9,333 nt of DNA from Desulfuromonadaceae bacterium (GTDB lineage Bacteria > Desulfobacterota > Desulfuromonadia > Desulfuromonadales > Syntrophotaleaceae): NCBI GenBank assembly GCA_021107335.1, contig JAIOSZ010000350.1:1-9333 (forward strand), read 5' to 3'. Below, piece by piece: positions 1 through 6,413 of this stretch. The notes beneath the pieces are model-generated. The model was not told the DNA's origin. It saw nothing but the letters and a program-made list of their open reading frames with translations, and searched no databases. Position numbers and translations under genes: made by a program. Numbering within the stretch: position 1 is the stretch's first letter; each line of letters starts with the position of its first letter.

Positions 1-698
1 TTGAAGGCATGCAGCGCCGCAGCGCCGATGGGTTACACATCGGACTGTTGCACGGTTCCCGGCAGGGCAGTCCGGAATGGAATTACCGCAAAAAAGATCT
101 GCCCTTTTCTCTGGATGATCTCAAACGCTGGGACCTCGACTATGTGGCCCTCGGTCATTACCATAGCTACGAGGTGTTGTCCGAAAACGAAAGGATCTAT
201 GCCTGTTATCCTGGCGCTCCGGAAGGTAAACGTTTCGGCGAAAACGGACCCCGGTATTGCGCTTTAGTGACGGTCGACACCAACCAGGTAGTGGTTGAGC
301 CCTTGGCGGTTAACGGCCGGGAACTGGCCGAGGAGACTCTCGATCTGTCCGGCTGTACCGAATTGGAAGAGGCCGTGCGGCGTGTCGGTGCTCTAAGCAG
401 CCCCAAGTTGTTGTTACGCTTGACCCTGACCGGTATCCTTGAAGCTCCTGTGGATCTATCGGCATTGCAGAGTCGCTGCGAAGATGAATTTTTCTATCTT
501 GAACTGCAGGATGAAACCCGTCTTTTCGATAGCGACTACGCTCGCCGTATCGAGCCGGAACAGACGGTTCGGGGTATGTTTGTCCGGAGTGCTCGAAAGT
601 TGATGACGGAAGTGCAGGATGAGGAGCGACCGGTGATCGAGAGAGCCTTTCGCGAGGTATTGACTCGCTTTCGTGCTTTTAGCGGAGGCAAGCAATGA
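1..698 (+). CDS. Metallophosphoesterase / DNA repair exonuclease, SbcD/YhaO type (5' partial)
   Basis: The reading frame is open from base 3 and has no start in the window, so this is the C-terminal part (231 residues seen) of a calcineurin-like metallophosphoesterase. Two late family motifs are visible: GLLHG (His codon at 51-53) and GHYH (153-164), whose histidines normally help hold the two catalytic metal ions. The residues after GHYH (YPGAPEGKRFGE) match the usual end of the nuclease core in SbcD/Mre11-like proteins. A roughly 150-residue C-terminal capping region follows. Family members are Mn-dependent nucleases that work with an SMC-like ATPase partner in DNA-end processing. The next gene encodes exactly such a partner, and the stop overlaps its start (ATGA, 695-698). 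The earlier metal-binding motifs (DxH, GDxxD, GNHE) lie upstream and cannot be checked. The ATG at 9 is internal and is not the start. Confidence 0.88.
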   Translation, partial: EGMQRRSADGLHIGLLHGSRQGSPEWNYRKKDLPFSLDDLKRWDLDYVALGHYHSYEVLSENERIYACYPGAPEGKRFGENGPRYCALVTVDTNQVVVEPLAVNGRELAEETLDLSGCTELEEAVRRVGALSSPKLLLRLTLTGILEAPVDLSALQSRCEDEFFYLELQDETRLFDSDYARRIEPEQTVRGMFVRSARKLMTEVQDEERPVIERAFREVLTRFRAFSGGKQ

Positions 699-2914
699 TT
701 CTGCGCAGTCTGGATCTGAAGCACTTTGGCAAGTTCGCTGAGCGGAGTTTTGATTTCCGGCGGGGTTTCAACCTGGTTGTCGGGGCGAACGAGTCCGGTA
801 AGTCGACCATGATGGAGGCTATACCGGCGGCCCTTTTCGGCCTGCGAGATAAGGATCGCTACAAGCCCTGGGGAAGACAGGGAAGTTGCGAGGCAGCTCT
901 GTCTCTTGAAAATGGTGGTTGCACGGTGCGTATCGAACGGGAGTTGCTCAGCGACCGGGTGCAATTGATTGAGCGTGACGATCTGTATCAGGTGCTTTAT
1001 CAGTTCGACGGCAAGGCGGCCCCCCAGGGGCGTTCTTCGGAGCGAGCCGAATACCTTGATCAGCTTAATCGGCTGCTGGCTGTGGCCGATGAAGATATCT
1101 TTCGCTCCAGCCTCTTTTTCGGTCAGGGAGATCTGGAACTGGCCGATCGCAACGGACTGACCACTCGGCTCAAGGCTTTGTTGTCCGGGTTTGTCGAAGT
1201 CGATTATGACCGGGTTCTGGCGTCTTTAAGTGAAGATTACTTCAATATTACCCGCAAGAATCCCTGGGGCAAGGATAAGACCCGGCCCCGCCAGCTTGAT
1301 GAACTGAGCGAACGGATCGAAGTGCTGCAACAGCGCTGGTTTGCTGCCGAGCAGGGCCTCAAAGAGCTTTCCTCCTTGCGGGAACAGATCGCTGAATTAA
1401 ACGAGTCGATGGAAAAGAACCGGGCCGATCAGATCTCCGGTGAGCGTTATCTGGATTGGGTGCGTAAGCAGTGGCAGCTGGAAGAAAAGGAAGGCAGCCT
1501 GCGCAAGGATTACGGTCGGATTCATAAGGAGTCCGGCAAGGTTGAGGAGCTGGAAAAGCGCCGCGCCGATCTGGAAAATGAACTGGCCAAAACCGGATTG
1601 CCGCGGGAAATGCCGGAAGAACTGCCTCCCTTGCTTAGCGAAGGGGAAAGTATTCGTAAGGAGATGGTGGCTCTGCAGGCCGAGGCCAGTGCTTTGCAGC
1701 AGGAGTTGGCACAACAAGCTAATCCCGCAAAGAAAAGACCGGCTCTGATCACCGTGGCAGCCGTATTGATTTCTATCTTGGCGGGCTTGTTCGGCGGAGC
1801 TTTTAAGCTCCCCCTCTGGGGCTTGGCAGGGCTACTAACTGCAGTCTTTTGGGGCTTGCATCTGTGGCGTTGCTTTAACTTGGGAGGGCAACGTAACGAT
1901 TTGCAGGAACAGCTTCAAATTGTCGAACGGCGACGGGATGAGGTAAGGGATCGGCGCATTGATCTTAGCAATCGTTTAGAGGTCCGTGGTCTGTCCTCTT
2001 CGCCGATTGAATTGGTTCGCATGCAAAAAAACCTGGAGAACCATCAGCAGTTGCTGGGCCAGATCAGGGAGGTGGAGAGTGCTCTGCACGTGTTGGACAA
2101 TTCGGCACATCTAAGCGAAGAAAAAGACCATCTGACGCGCGAATTGGCTGTCCTTGACGAGCGAATGGAGCAGGACAAGCCCTTGCGCCAAGAGGAGTTG
2201 TTGAGTGCCGAGGAGCTACCGCAGGCCGAGGAACAGTTACAGCAGCTGCGCGAAACAATCCGCCAGAACGAGCAGCAATTACTCGAGTTGACCCGTCGCG
2301 AGGCGGCACTGCAGGGTGAACTGAGCAATCTACAGCAGATTGAAGAGGAAGGCGAACAGCTCAAGGAACGGGAGGTGGCGCTGCTGCAACAACGGGATGC
2401 GCTGGCCGTGGGCTATCAACTGCTGTCCGAGGCCGTCGATGAGTTCCGCCGCACCTATCTCGAACGCTTTGCTGCTGAGATCGGCCGTTATCTTGGCCTG
2501 CTGACCGCAGGGCGCTACCAGAAGGTCCGCTTGGCTGATGATTTTTCCCTTTCCTTACCGGGGCGGGGCAAGGACTGGCGGCCCGTTGAGTCTTACAGCC
2601 GGGGCACCAACGATGTGGTTTATTTTGCCGTGCGTTTGGCCCTGACCCGGCAACTGGCTAACGGCATGCCTCTGCCGCTGCTGCTCGATGATCCCTTGGT
2701 CAATCTCGATCAGCAGCGCCTGGCCGAGGCCCTCAATGTTCTCGAACGGCTCAGCAGCGAGCATCAGATCATACTGTTTAGTCACGACGAGCGTTTGCTG
2801 AAGCGGGCGACCCGCGACCGCTGGAACGTTGTGACCCTTGACGATCACGGTGGGAGCACCGCAACCGTTGCTCAGGAAGGGAAGGATGATGGAAAGCAAC
2901 TGTCTTTTTTGTAA
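695..2914 (+). CDS. SMC/Rad50-like AAA ATPase of YhaN type with a central membrane hairpin
   Basis: The protein is 739 residues long with a split ABC-type ATPase. Walker A GANESGKST is at residues 30-38 and a Q-loop Gln is near 144. The signature-like SRGTND is at 635-640, Walker B LLLDDP is at 662-667, followed by the D-loop NLD (670-672), and the switch His is in FSHDE (H697). The ATPase halves are joined by Glu/Gln/Leu-rich coiled coil, about residues 190-340 and 395-585. Between them sit two hydrophobic segments (about 350-370 and 373-392), typical of YhaN-type proteins rather than SbcC. I find no CxxC zinc hook. The start is set by GGAGG at 684-688 and by the 4-base overlap with the upstream nuclease gene, which implies translational coupling. 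The likely role is the ATP-driven partner of the upstream nuclease, possibly at the membrane. It is shorter than Bacillus YhaN (about 960 residues). Confidence 0.9.
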   Translation: MILRSLDLKHFGKFAERSFDFRRGFNLVVGANESGKSTMMEAIPAALFGLRDKDRYKPWGRQGSCEAALSLENGGCTVRIERELLSDRVQLIERDDLYQVLYQFDGKAAPQGRSSERAEYLDQLNRLLAVADEDIFRSSLFFGQGDLELADRNGLTTRLKALLSGFVEVDYDRVLASLSEDYFNITRKNPWGKDKTRPRQLDELSERIEVLQQRWFAAEQGLKELSSLREQIAELNESMEKNRADQISGERYLDWVRKQWQLEEKEGSLRKDYGRIHKESGKVEELEKRRADLENELAKTGLPREMPEELPPLLSEGESIRKEMVALQAEASALQQELAQQANPAKKRPALITVAAVLISILAGLFGGAFKLPLWGLAGLLTAVFWGLHLWRCFNLGGQRNDLQEQLQIVERRRDEVRDRRIDLSNRLEVRGLSSSPIELVRMQKNLENHQQLLGQIREVESALHVLDNSAHLSEEKDHLTRELAVLDERMEQDKPLRQEELLSAEELPQAEEQLQQLRETIRQNEQQLLELTRREAALQGELSNLQQIEEEGEQLKEREVALLQQRDALAVGYQLLSEAVDEFRRTYLERFAAEIGRYLGLLTAGRYQKVRLADDFSLSLPGRGKDWRPVESYSRGTNDVVYFAVRLALTRQLANGMPLPLLLDDPLVNLDQQRLAEALNVLERLSSEHQIILFSHDERLLKRATRDRWNVVTLDDHGGSTATVAQEGKDDGKQLSFL
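2874..2885 (+). promoter_or_regulatory. Ribosome binding site for the HIT gene inside the ATPase gene
   Basis: A purine run AGGAAGGGAAGG lies just before two adjacent ATG codons (2886 and 2889), still within the coding sequence of the ATPase gene. It supports a start there instead of the in-frame upstream ATG at 2838, which has no such site. Confidence 0.7.
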
Positions 2915-3236
2915 CATCATCAACGGCAAGATACCGGCCAAGATTATCTACGAGGATGAACTGTTGGTGGTTATTGAGGATATTGCTCCCCAGGCACCTC
3001 ATCACTATCTATTGATTCCGCGACAACATATTGCGACCACTAACGATTTGACCGAGGCTCATCGACAGCTGGTTGGACACGTGTTTGTGGTGGCCGCGAA
3101 GTTGGCTAAGCAGTTTGGCTTTGCTGAACAGGGCTTTCGAGTGGTGAACAATTGTATGGAAGGAGCCGGCCAAACCGTCTGGCACCTGCATTTTCACTTG
3201 CTGGGAGGTCGTGTCTTTCACTGGCCGCCGGGTTAA
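2886..3236 (+). CDS. hinT: HIT-family (HinT-like) nucleotide hydrolase
   Basis: This is a 116-residue histidine-triad protein. The catalytic triad motif HLHFHLL is at H100, H102 and H104. The N-terminal CLFC pair (residues 6-9) is the zinc-binding variant seen in many bacterial HIT proteins. The sequences around PQAPHHYLLIPRQHI and RVVNNCMEGAGQTVWHLH match HinT through most of its length. HinT enzymes cleave nucleoside 5'-phosphoramidates and acyl-adenylates such as lysyl-AMP in the cytoplasm. The start was chosen at the ATG pair 2886/2889 because of the strong purine-rich site before it. This gives a 29- or 26-base overlap with the end of the ATPase gene and a normal family length. The overlap implies co-translation with the nuclease/ATPase pair, a linkage that is suggestive but not explained by known HinT biology. 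Confidence 0.93.
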   Translation: MMESNCLFCNIINGKIPAKIIYEDELLVVIEDIAPQAPHHYLLIPRQHIATTNDLTEAHRQLVGHVFVVAAKLAKQFGFAEQGFRVVNNCMEGAGQTVWHLHFHLLGGRVFHWPPG

Positions 3237-3255
3237 GGCTTTTTGCAAAGGGTGA

Positions 3256-3291
3256 GTGTCAGGATATGCTGATCAATCAGTTGCCTGTCAC
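3256..3291. repeat. Imperfect dyad (possible operator or hairpin) upstream of the Rel-like gene
   Basis: The outer arms GTGTCAGG (3256-3263) and CCTGTCAC (3284-3291) are complementary at 7 of 8 positions. Nearly concentric inner arms CTGAT/ATCAG lie at 3269-3280. No T-run follows, so it is not a standard terminator. It could be an operator or leader hairpin. A weak promoter-like pair (TTGCAA at 3243-3248, TATGCT at 3265-3270, 16-base spacer) overlaps it. Both readings are tentative. Confidence 0.35.
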
Positions 3292-3323
3292 AATAGTCGT
3301 ATGTTCAGAGTAGACTGAAAATT

Positions 3324-3329
3324 AAGGAG
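3324..3329 (+). promoter_or_regulatory. Ribosome binding site fixing a GTG start
   Basis: AAGGAG lies 7 bases before the GTG at 3337. This supports GTG as the start codon of the Rel-like gene and argues against the first ATG at 3370. Confidence 0.75.
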
Positions 3330-3336
3330 TTACCAA

Positions 3337-4782
3337 GTGGTAAAGGCCGATCGCCGAACTGAGCAGCGCATGGTCAATGAGATAATGGAGCTGCTGGTCA
3401 CCCATTACGGCGGCGGGTTGACTGAAGAGGACCTGGATCAGGGTATTGAAGCTCTGCAGAGGGCTATCGAGGTAGCTCGCAAATCCCATGAGGGACAACT
3501 GCGTAAATCGGGCGAACCCTATTTTTTCCATCCCCTGCGGGTTGCCCATCGGGCGGCCCGTCATTGGATGGACTTTGCCTCAATCATCTCTTGCCTGCTA
3601 CATGACGTGGTCGAAGACACGCCTGTCACTCTCGGCGAAGTCGAGGAGCAGTTCGGCGAAGAGGTGGCGCTGCTGGTCAATGGTCTGACCAAGGTGGCTA
3701 CCGCTGAACTTAGCCGCGAGGCTCTCAAGGCTGAAACCTACCGCAAAACGTTGTTGTTGGCCATTGAGGATGTGCGGGTGCTGTGTCTCAAATTTTGGGA
3801 TCGCATGGACAACCTCGAAACGATCAGTGCCCTTAACCCCACCAAGCAGGCGCTGATCGCCACCGAATCCCGTAAGATTTATGTTCCTCTGGCCCGCCAC
3901 CTCGGCATGGGATCGGTCGCCACCAAGATGGAAGCGCTTTCCCTGCGTATTCTCTACCCCAGTCGTGCAGAGCGCTATCAGCGGGTGGTGCGGGCGTTGC
4001 AGATGCAGTCCGGGACCGGTTTGCGCAAGATCCGCTCCAATGTCTCGCAGGCCTTTGATCATCAGAAACTGAGTTTTGCCCTGCGGGATCGCTGGCGGCG
4101 GTTTTCTATCGCTGCGGTACGGGGAGTCGGTCGTGGTCTGGCTACCCTCTATACGTTGGAGATTCAGGTCGACACGACCATGGATGCCTATCTGGCTCTG
4201 GGCGTGCTACACCGCCTGTATAATCCCATCCCCGGCAAGCTGCGGGATCATCTGACGGTGCCGTCTCAGTTCGGCTATCAGTCCTTGAAAACTTCAGTGC
4301 AGGCCGGTGAATATCGCCTGCGAGTTGAGATTACCACCCGCAAACTGGCCCGTTTCAACGAGTCGGGAGTGTTGACCCCCGGCTTTGAGTTTCGCCTGGA
4401 TAATTTTCAGGACTTGATGCGTTCCCTGTTGGAGGGGGAATCGGCAATCGATACGGCCAGCCTGCGGCTAGCATCGGCAAGTATTCAGGTCTATACGCCG
4501 CACGGTAAAATCTGCACCTTGCCCGAAGGGAGCAGCGCCCTGGATTTTGCTTTTGTTATCCATGAGAAGCTAGGTCTTTATGCCTGGCGTGCGCGTATTA
4601 ATGGCCAGACTCGGCAGCTGAAAACTCGTCTACTCGATGGTGATCAGGTGCAGATAGAACGTAGAGAGGCACCGGGAGTGCTACCTAAATGGCTCGATTG
4701 GGCAGTTACTCCACGAGCCCGCAATCAGATTCGGCGTTATTTACGTAGTCGGGTCAAGGACGGCAAAGAGTCGCTAGATTAA
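3337..4782 (+). CDS. RelA/SpoT-like protein: intact HD hydrolase, degenerate synthetase, TGS domain
   Basis: The protein is 481 residues long with a GTG start. The N-terminal HD hydrolase domain (about 30-200) keeps the metal-binding set H65 (in FFHPLRVAH), H89-D90 with the following E93-D94 (HDVVEDT), and D155 (FWDRMDN). The middle region (about 240-345) is recognisably a (p)ppGpp synthetase fold (LHRLYNPIPGKLRDHL, GYQSLKTS), but its catalytic residues are changed. By my hand alignment to SpoT, the metal-binding Asp is T270, the catalytic Glu of VExQIRT is R329, and the GRxKxxYS substrate motif reads RDRWRRFSI. A TGS domain follows at about 383-443 (VYTPHGK, LDFAFVIHEKLG). The ACT and zinc-finger regions of full-length SpoT (about 700 residues) are absent. 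The inferred role is (p)ppGpp 3'-pyrophosphohydrolase without synthesis. It follows the HIT gene by 100 bases and may be a separate transcript. Confidence 0.87.
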   Translation: MVKADRRTEQRMVNEIMELLVTHYGGGLTEEDLDQGIEALQRAIEVARKSHEGQLRKSGEPYFFHPLRVAHRAARHWMDFASIISCLLHDVVEDTPVTLGEVEEQFGEEVALLVNGLTKVATAELSREALKAETYRKTLLLAIEDVRVLCLKFWDRMDNLETISALNPTKQALIATESRKIYVPLARHLGMGSVATKMEALSLRILYPSRAERYQRVVRALQMQSGTGLRKIRSNVSQAFDHQKLSFALRDRWRRFSIAAVRGVGRGLATLYTLEIQVDTTMDAYLALGVLHRLYNPIPGKLRDHLTVPSQFGYQSLKTSVQAGEYRLRVEITTRKLARFNESGVLTPGFEFRLDNFQDLMRSLLEGESAIDTASLRLASASIQVYTPHGKICTLPEGSSALDFAFVIHEKLGLYAWRARINGQTRQLKTRLLDGDQVQIERREAPGVLPKWLDWAVTPRARNQIRRYLRSRVKDGKESLD

Positions 4783-4793
4783 AGTCTGGCGGC

Positions 4794-5732
4794 TTACAAG
4801 GAAGTGCTGCGGAGGGCGCCGTTTCCGGCGGCGACGGTCCGCAGGCTAACGGTTGTCAGGCGGGAAAGACGGTTGCTGCGAATGATGGCGCGGATTTCGG
4901 CGACATAGGCATCCCGCCGACTGGAGTAAAGACGCAGTCCGGCGGCCAGGTCGATTCCCCGCAAGGCTTGTTTTTGGGAACGCTTTTGCGCGCGAATAGT
5001 GCGTAGCGAGCCATAAGCACGGTGGGTATTGATATTATTCATGTAGGAACGCACCGAATCATACAGACTGGCGAAGCGTTGTACTTCATGACGCTGTTTG
5101 GCAGAGCGTTCTTTGGGTACCAGGCCGGTGCCGGTGGCATAGGTCCACTGGCCGAACAGGTTGTTTCCCTGTCGGGAAAAACGAGAGGTGCCGTAGCCTG
5201 ATTCGGTAGCCGCCTGGGCCAATACCAGATCTGCTGGCAGGGTGTCGAGGCGCTCCAAAAGCTGTTTGCGGGTGTGTTGGTGGGTTAGCGGATTGTGGCG
5301 CAGACGGTAAGTTTTGATCAGGCGGTTAAGCAGCAGTTGCTGGGGAGCGGAAAGCGGCAAACCGGCCTCATTGTGACGCAGGGCGATGAGCAGTTGCTGG
5401 CGTTGCAAGGTGATTTCCCGGTTGGCCAGTAGTACCGAGGGCAACAGGGACAGGAAAAACAGCCGTTTACGCTCGGTGATATTCTGGATGCGATGGATGT
5501 CCTTCGGTAGAGCGGTGAGCAGGAAGGGCGGCACTCCTTGCTCAAGGGTGTCCCAGCGGTAGTTGTTCACGGTCAGGTAGTTGCTCAATCCCTGGTGGCT
5601 GGCCGGGCTAATCGTCTCAATAATACCGGTTTCAGGTGTCGGCCAGGAGAACGCAGACCGTTCGCAAGCGCTGATAAGGAAGGTGCTGCTCAATAACAGA
5701 ATCAGCAACAGTATTTTTTGATATCGGGTCAT
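4794..5732 (-). CDS. Bax-family glucosaminidase lipoprotein
   Basis: The protein is 312 residues long. The N-terminus has Lys/Arg followed by a hydrophobic run and a lipobox ISAC with C23, predicting a lipid-anchored, exported protein. The residue after Cys is Glu, so outer-membrane sorting is plausible. The C-terminal half matches the Bax/LytG (FlgJ-like) glucosaminidase domain: PADLVLAQAATESGYGTSRF with likely catalytic E177, then GNNLFGQWTY, LVPKERSA, and YMNNINTHRAYGSLR. Such enzymes cleave peptidoglycan glycan strands. The N-terminal region (about 24-160) is less conserved. There is no strong ribosome binding site before the ATG, but an in-frame stop lies just upstream and the signal peptide begins here, so the start is well constrained. 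The gene converges on the Rel-like gene with 11 bases between stops, and no obvious terminator hairpin lies there. Confidence 0.88.
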   Translation of the reverse strand: MTRYQKILLLILLLSSTFLISACERSAFSWPTPETGIIETISPASHQGLSNYLTVNNYRWDTLEQGVPPFLLTALPKDIHRIQNITERKRLFFLSLLPSVLLANREITLQRQQLLIALRHNEAGLPLSAPQQLLLNRLIKTYRLRHNPLTHQHTRKQLLERLDTLPADLVLAQAATESGYGTSRFSRQGNNLFGQWTYATGTGLVPKERSAKQRHEVQRFASLYDSVRSYMNNINTHRAYGSLRTIRAQKRSQKQALRGIDLAAGLRLYSSRRDAYVAEIRAIIRSNRLSRLTTVSLRTVAAGNGALRSTSL

Positions 5733-5743
5733 GAATTGTTTCG

Positions 5744-5774
5744 TGCAGGCTTAATGGTTAATCGATCGCCTGCA
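5744..5774. repeat. 7-bp inverted repeat in the divergent promoter region
   Basis: TGCAGGC (5744-5750) and GCCTGCA (5768-5774) are perfect complements separated by 17 AT-rich bases. They sit in the 76-base gap between the divergent Bax-family and yjbQ genes. This could be an operator shared by both genes. I cannot name a regulator, and no convincing -35/-10 pair is visible. Confidence 0.35.
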
Positions 5775-5799
5775 TATCACAGTGAGGCTGTGGCCTACT

Positions 5800-5804
5800 G
5801 GAGG
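5800..5804 (+). promoter_or_regulatory. Ribosome binding site for yjbQ
   Basis: GGAGG ends 4 bases before the GTG at 5809. It favours that GTG over the in-frame GTG at 5782, although the spacing is short. Confidence 0.6.
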
Positions 5805-5808
5805 AACA

Positions 5809-6225
5809 GTGAAAAGTTTTCGCCAAGAGCTGTGGTTTCAAGTGCCCCAAAGACAGGGGTATGTCAATATCACCCCGCAGGTTGAAGACTGCCTTCGTCA
5901 GAGTGGTATTCGAGAAGGCCTGGCGCTGGTCAATGCCATGCACATTACCGCCTCGGTATTCATTAACGATGACGAGTCGGGCCTGCATCACGATTTTGAT
6001 CACTGGTTAGAAAAATTGGCTCCCCACGAACCGGTCGCCGGCTATCGGCACAATGTCGGTGAAGACAATGCCGCCGGCCAGCTAAAGCGGCAGGTCATGG
6101 GCCGCGAGGTGGTGGTTGCCGTGACAGAGGGCCAGCTCGATTTTGGTCCCTGGGAACAGATCTTTTACGGCGAATTCGATGGTTGCCGCCGCAAACGTGT
6201 GCTGGCCAAGATCATCGGCGAATAA
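5809..6225 (+). CDS. yjbQ: YjbQ family protein (UPF0047)
   Basis: From the GTG at 5809 the protein is 138 residues, the usual family length, and begins (M)KSFRQELWF as is typical. Family hallmarks are visible: [18 protein letters not shown], the acidic [19 protein letters not shown] followed by [13 protein letters not shown], and the C-terminal [18 protein letters not shown]. The clustered His/Asp/Glu residues form a conserved putative metal site in known structures. The E. coli homolog has weak thiamine-phosphate synthase activity, but the true function of the family is unsettled. The alternative GTG at 5782 would add nine residues (VRLWPTGGT), which I consider untranslated leader. The gene is divergent from the Bax-family gene, and a long palindrome lies directly after its stop. 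Confidence 0.9.
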   Translation: MKSFRQELWFQVPQRQGYVNITPQVEDCLRQSGIREGLALVNAMHITASVFINDDESGLHHDFDHWLEKLAPHEPVAGYRHNVGEDNAAGQLKRQVMGREVVVAVTEGQLDFGPWEQIFYGEFDGCRRKRVLAKIIGE

Positions 6226-6229
6226 AGTT

Positions 6230-6357
6230 GATGGCGTCGCAAAAAGTCCGCCCTACGGCGTTACGGCGTTTTTTCAGGACCTCGATATACTAGATGTATG
6301 CCTTCACCCCTGAAAAAAACACCAAGCCTTGTAGGACGAAATTTTTGCTTAGCCATC
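6230..6357. repeat. 128-base imperfect palindrome, likely dispersed intergenic repeat and bidirectional terminator
   Basis: The ends read GATGGC and GCCATC. Comparing the left arm with the reverse complement of the right arm, 34 of the outer 49 positions are identical without gaps. Shared blocks are GATGGC, GCAAAAA, CCTAC and TTTTTTCAGG. The centre (6287-6299) is ATAC-TAGAT-GTAT, at the exact midpoint of the element. Runs of six and seven T residues read outward-to-centre in each strand's transcript. The element occupies most of the 188-base gap between the convergent yjbQ and methyltransferase genes, so it could end transcription from both sides. I recall similar GATGGCGTCG-type repeats in Geobacter and Desulfuromonas relatives, but cannot confirm that here. 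Confidence 0.75.
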
Positions 6358-6413
6358 CTATAAGTAATTGCGAATGCATCAAAGTAAGTCCTGTTATCTG
6401 TTGTCTCGGTCTT

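Noticed and set aside
536..964. Minus-strand open frame of 142 codons across the nuclease/ATPase junction
   Set aside because: It is antisense to two well-supported genes, has no recognisable domain and low-complexity composition typical of shadow frames.
2838..2885. Longer N-terminus for the HIT protein starting at ATG 2838
   Set aside because: The added residues have no homology to HIT proteins, no ribosome binding site precedes 2838, and a strong one precedes 2886/2889.
695..3236. Antiphage defence operon (nuclease plus SMC-like ATPase)
   Set aside because: YhaO/YhaN pairs are widespread chromosomal genes; there are no mobile-element markers, and the neighbours are housekeeping genes. 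The region downstream does not look like a defence island.
3598..4062. Minus-strand open frame of 154 codons inside the Rel-like gene
   Set aside because: It is antisense to the conserved HD domain and shows no motif of its own.
4816..4833. GC-rich hairpin (GCCG-TTTC-CGGC) as a terminator for the convergent genes
   Set aside because: It lies inside the coding sequence of the Bax-family gene, the stem is only about 4 bp, and no T-run follows on either strand.
6230..6357. Integron attC site
   Set aside because: The length and inverted arms are compatible, but the GTTRRRY/RYYYAAC core sites are not present at the ends and no gene cassette or integrase is nearby.
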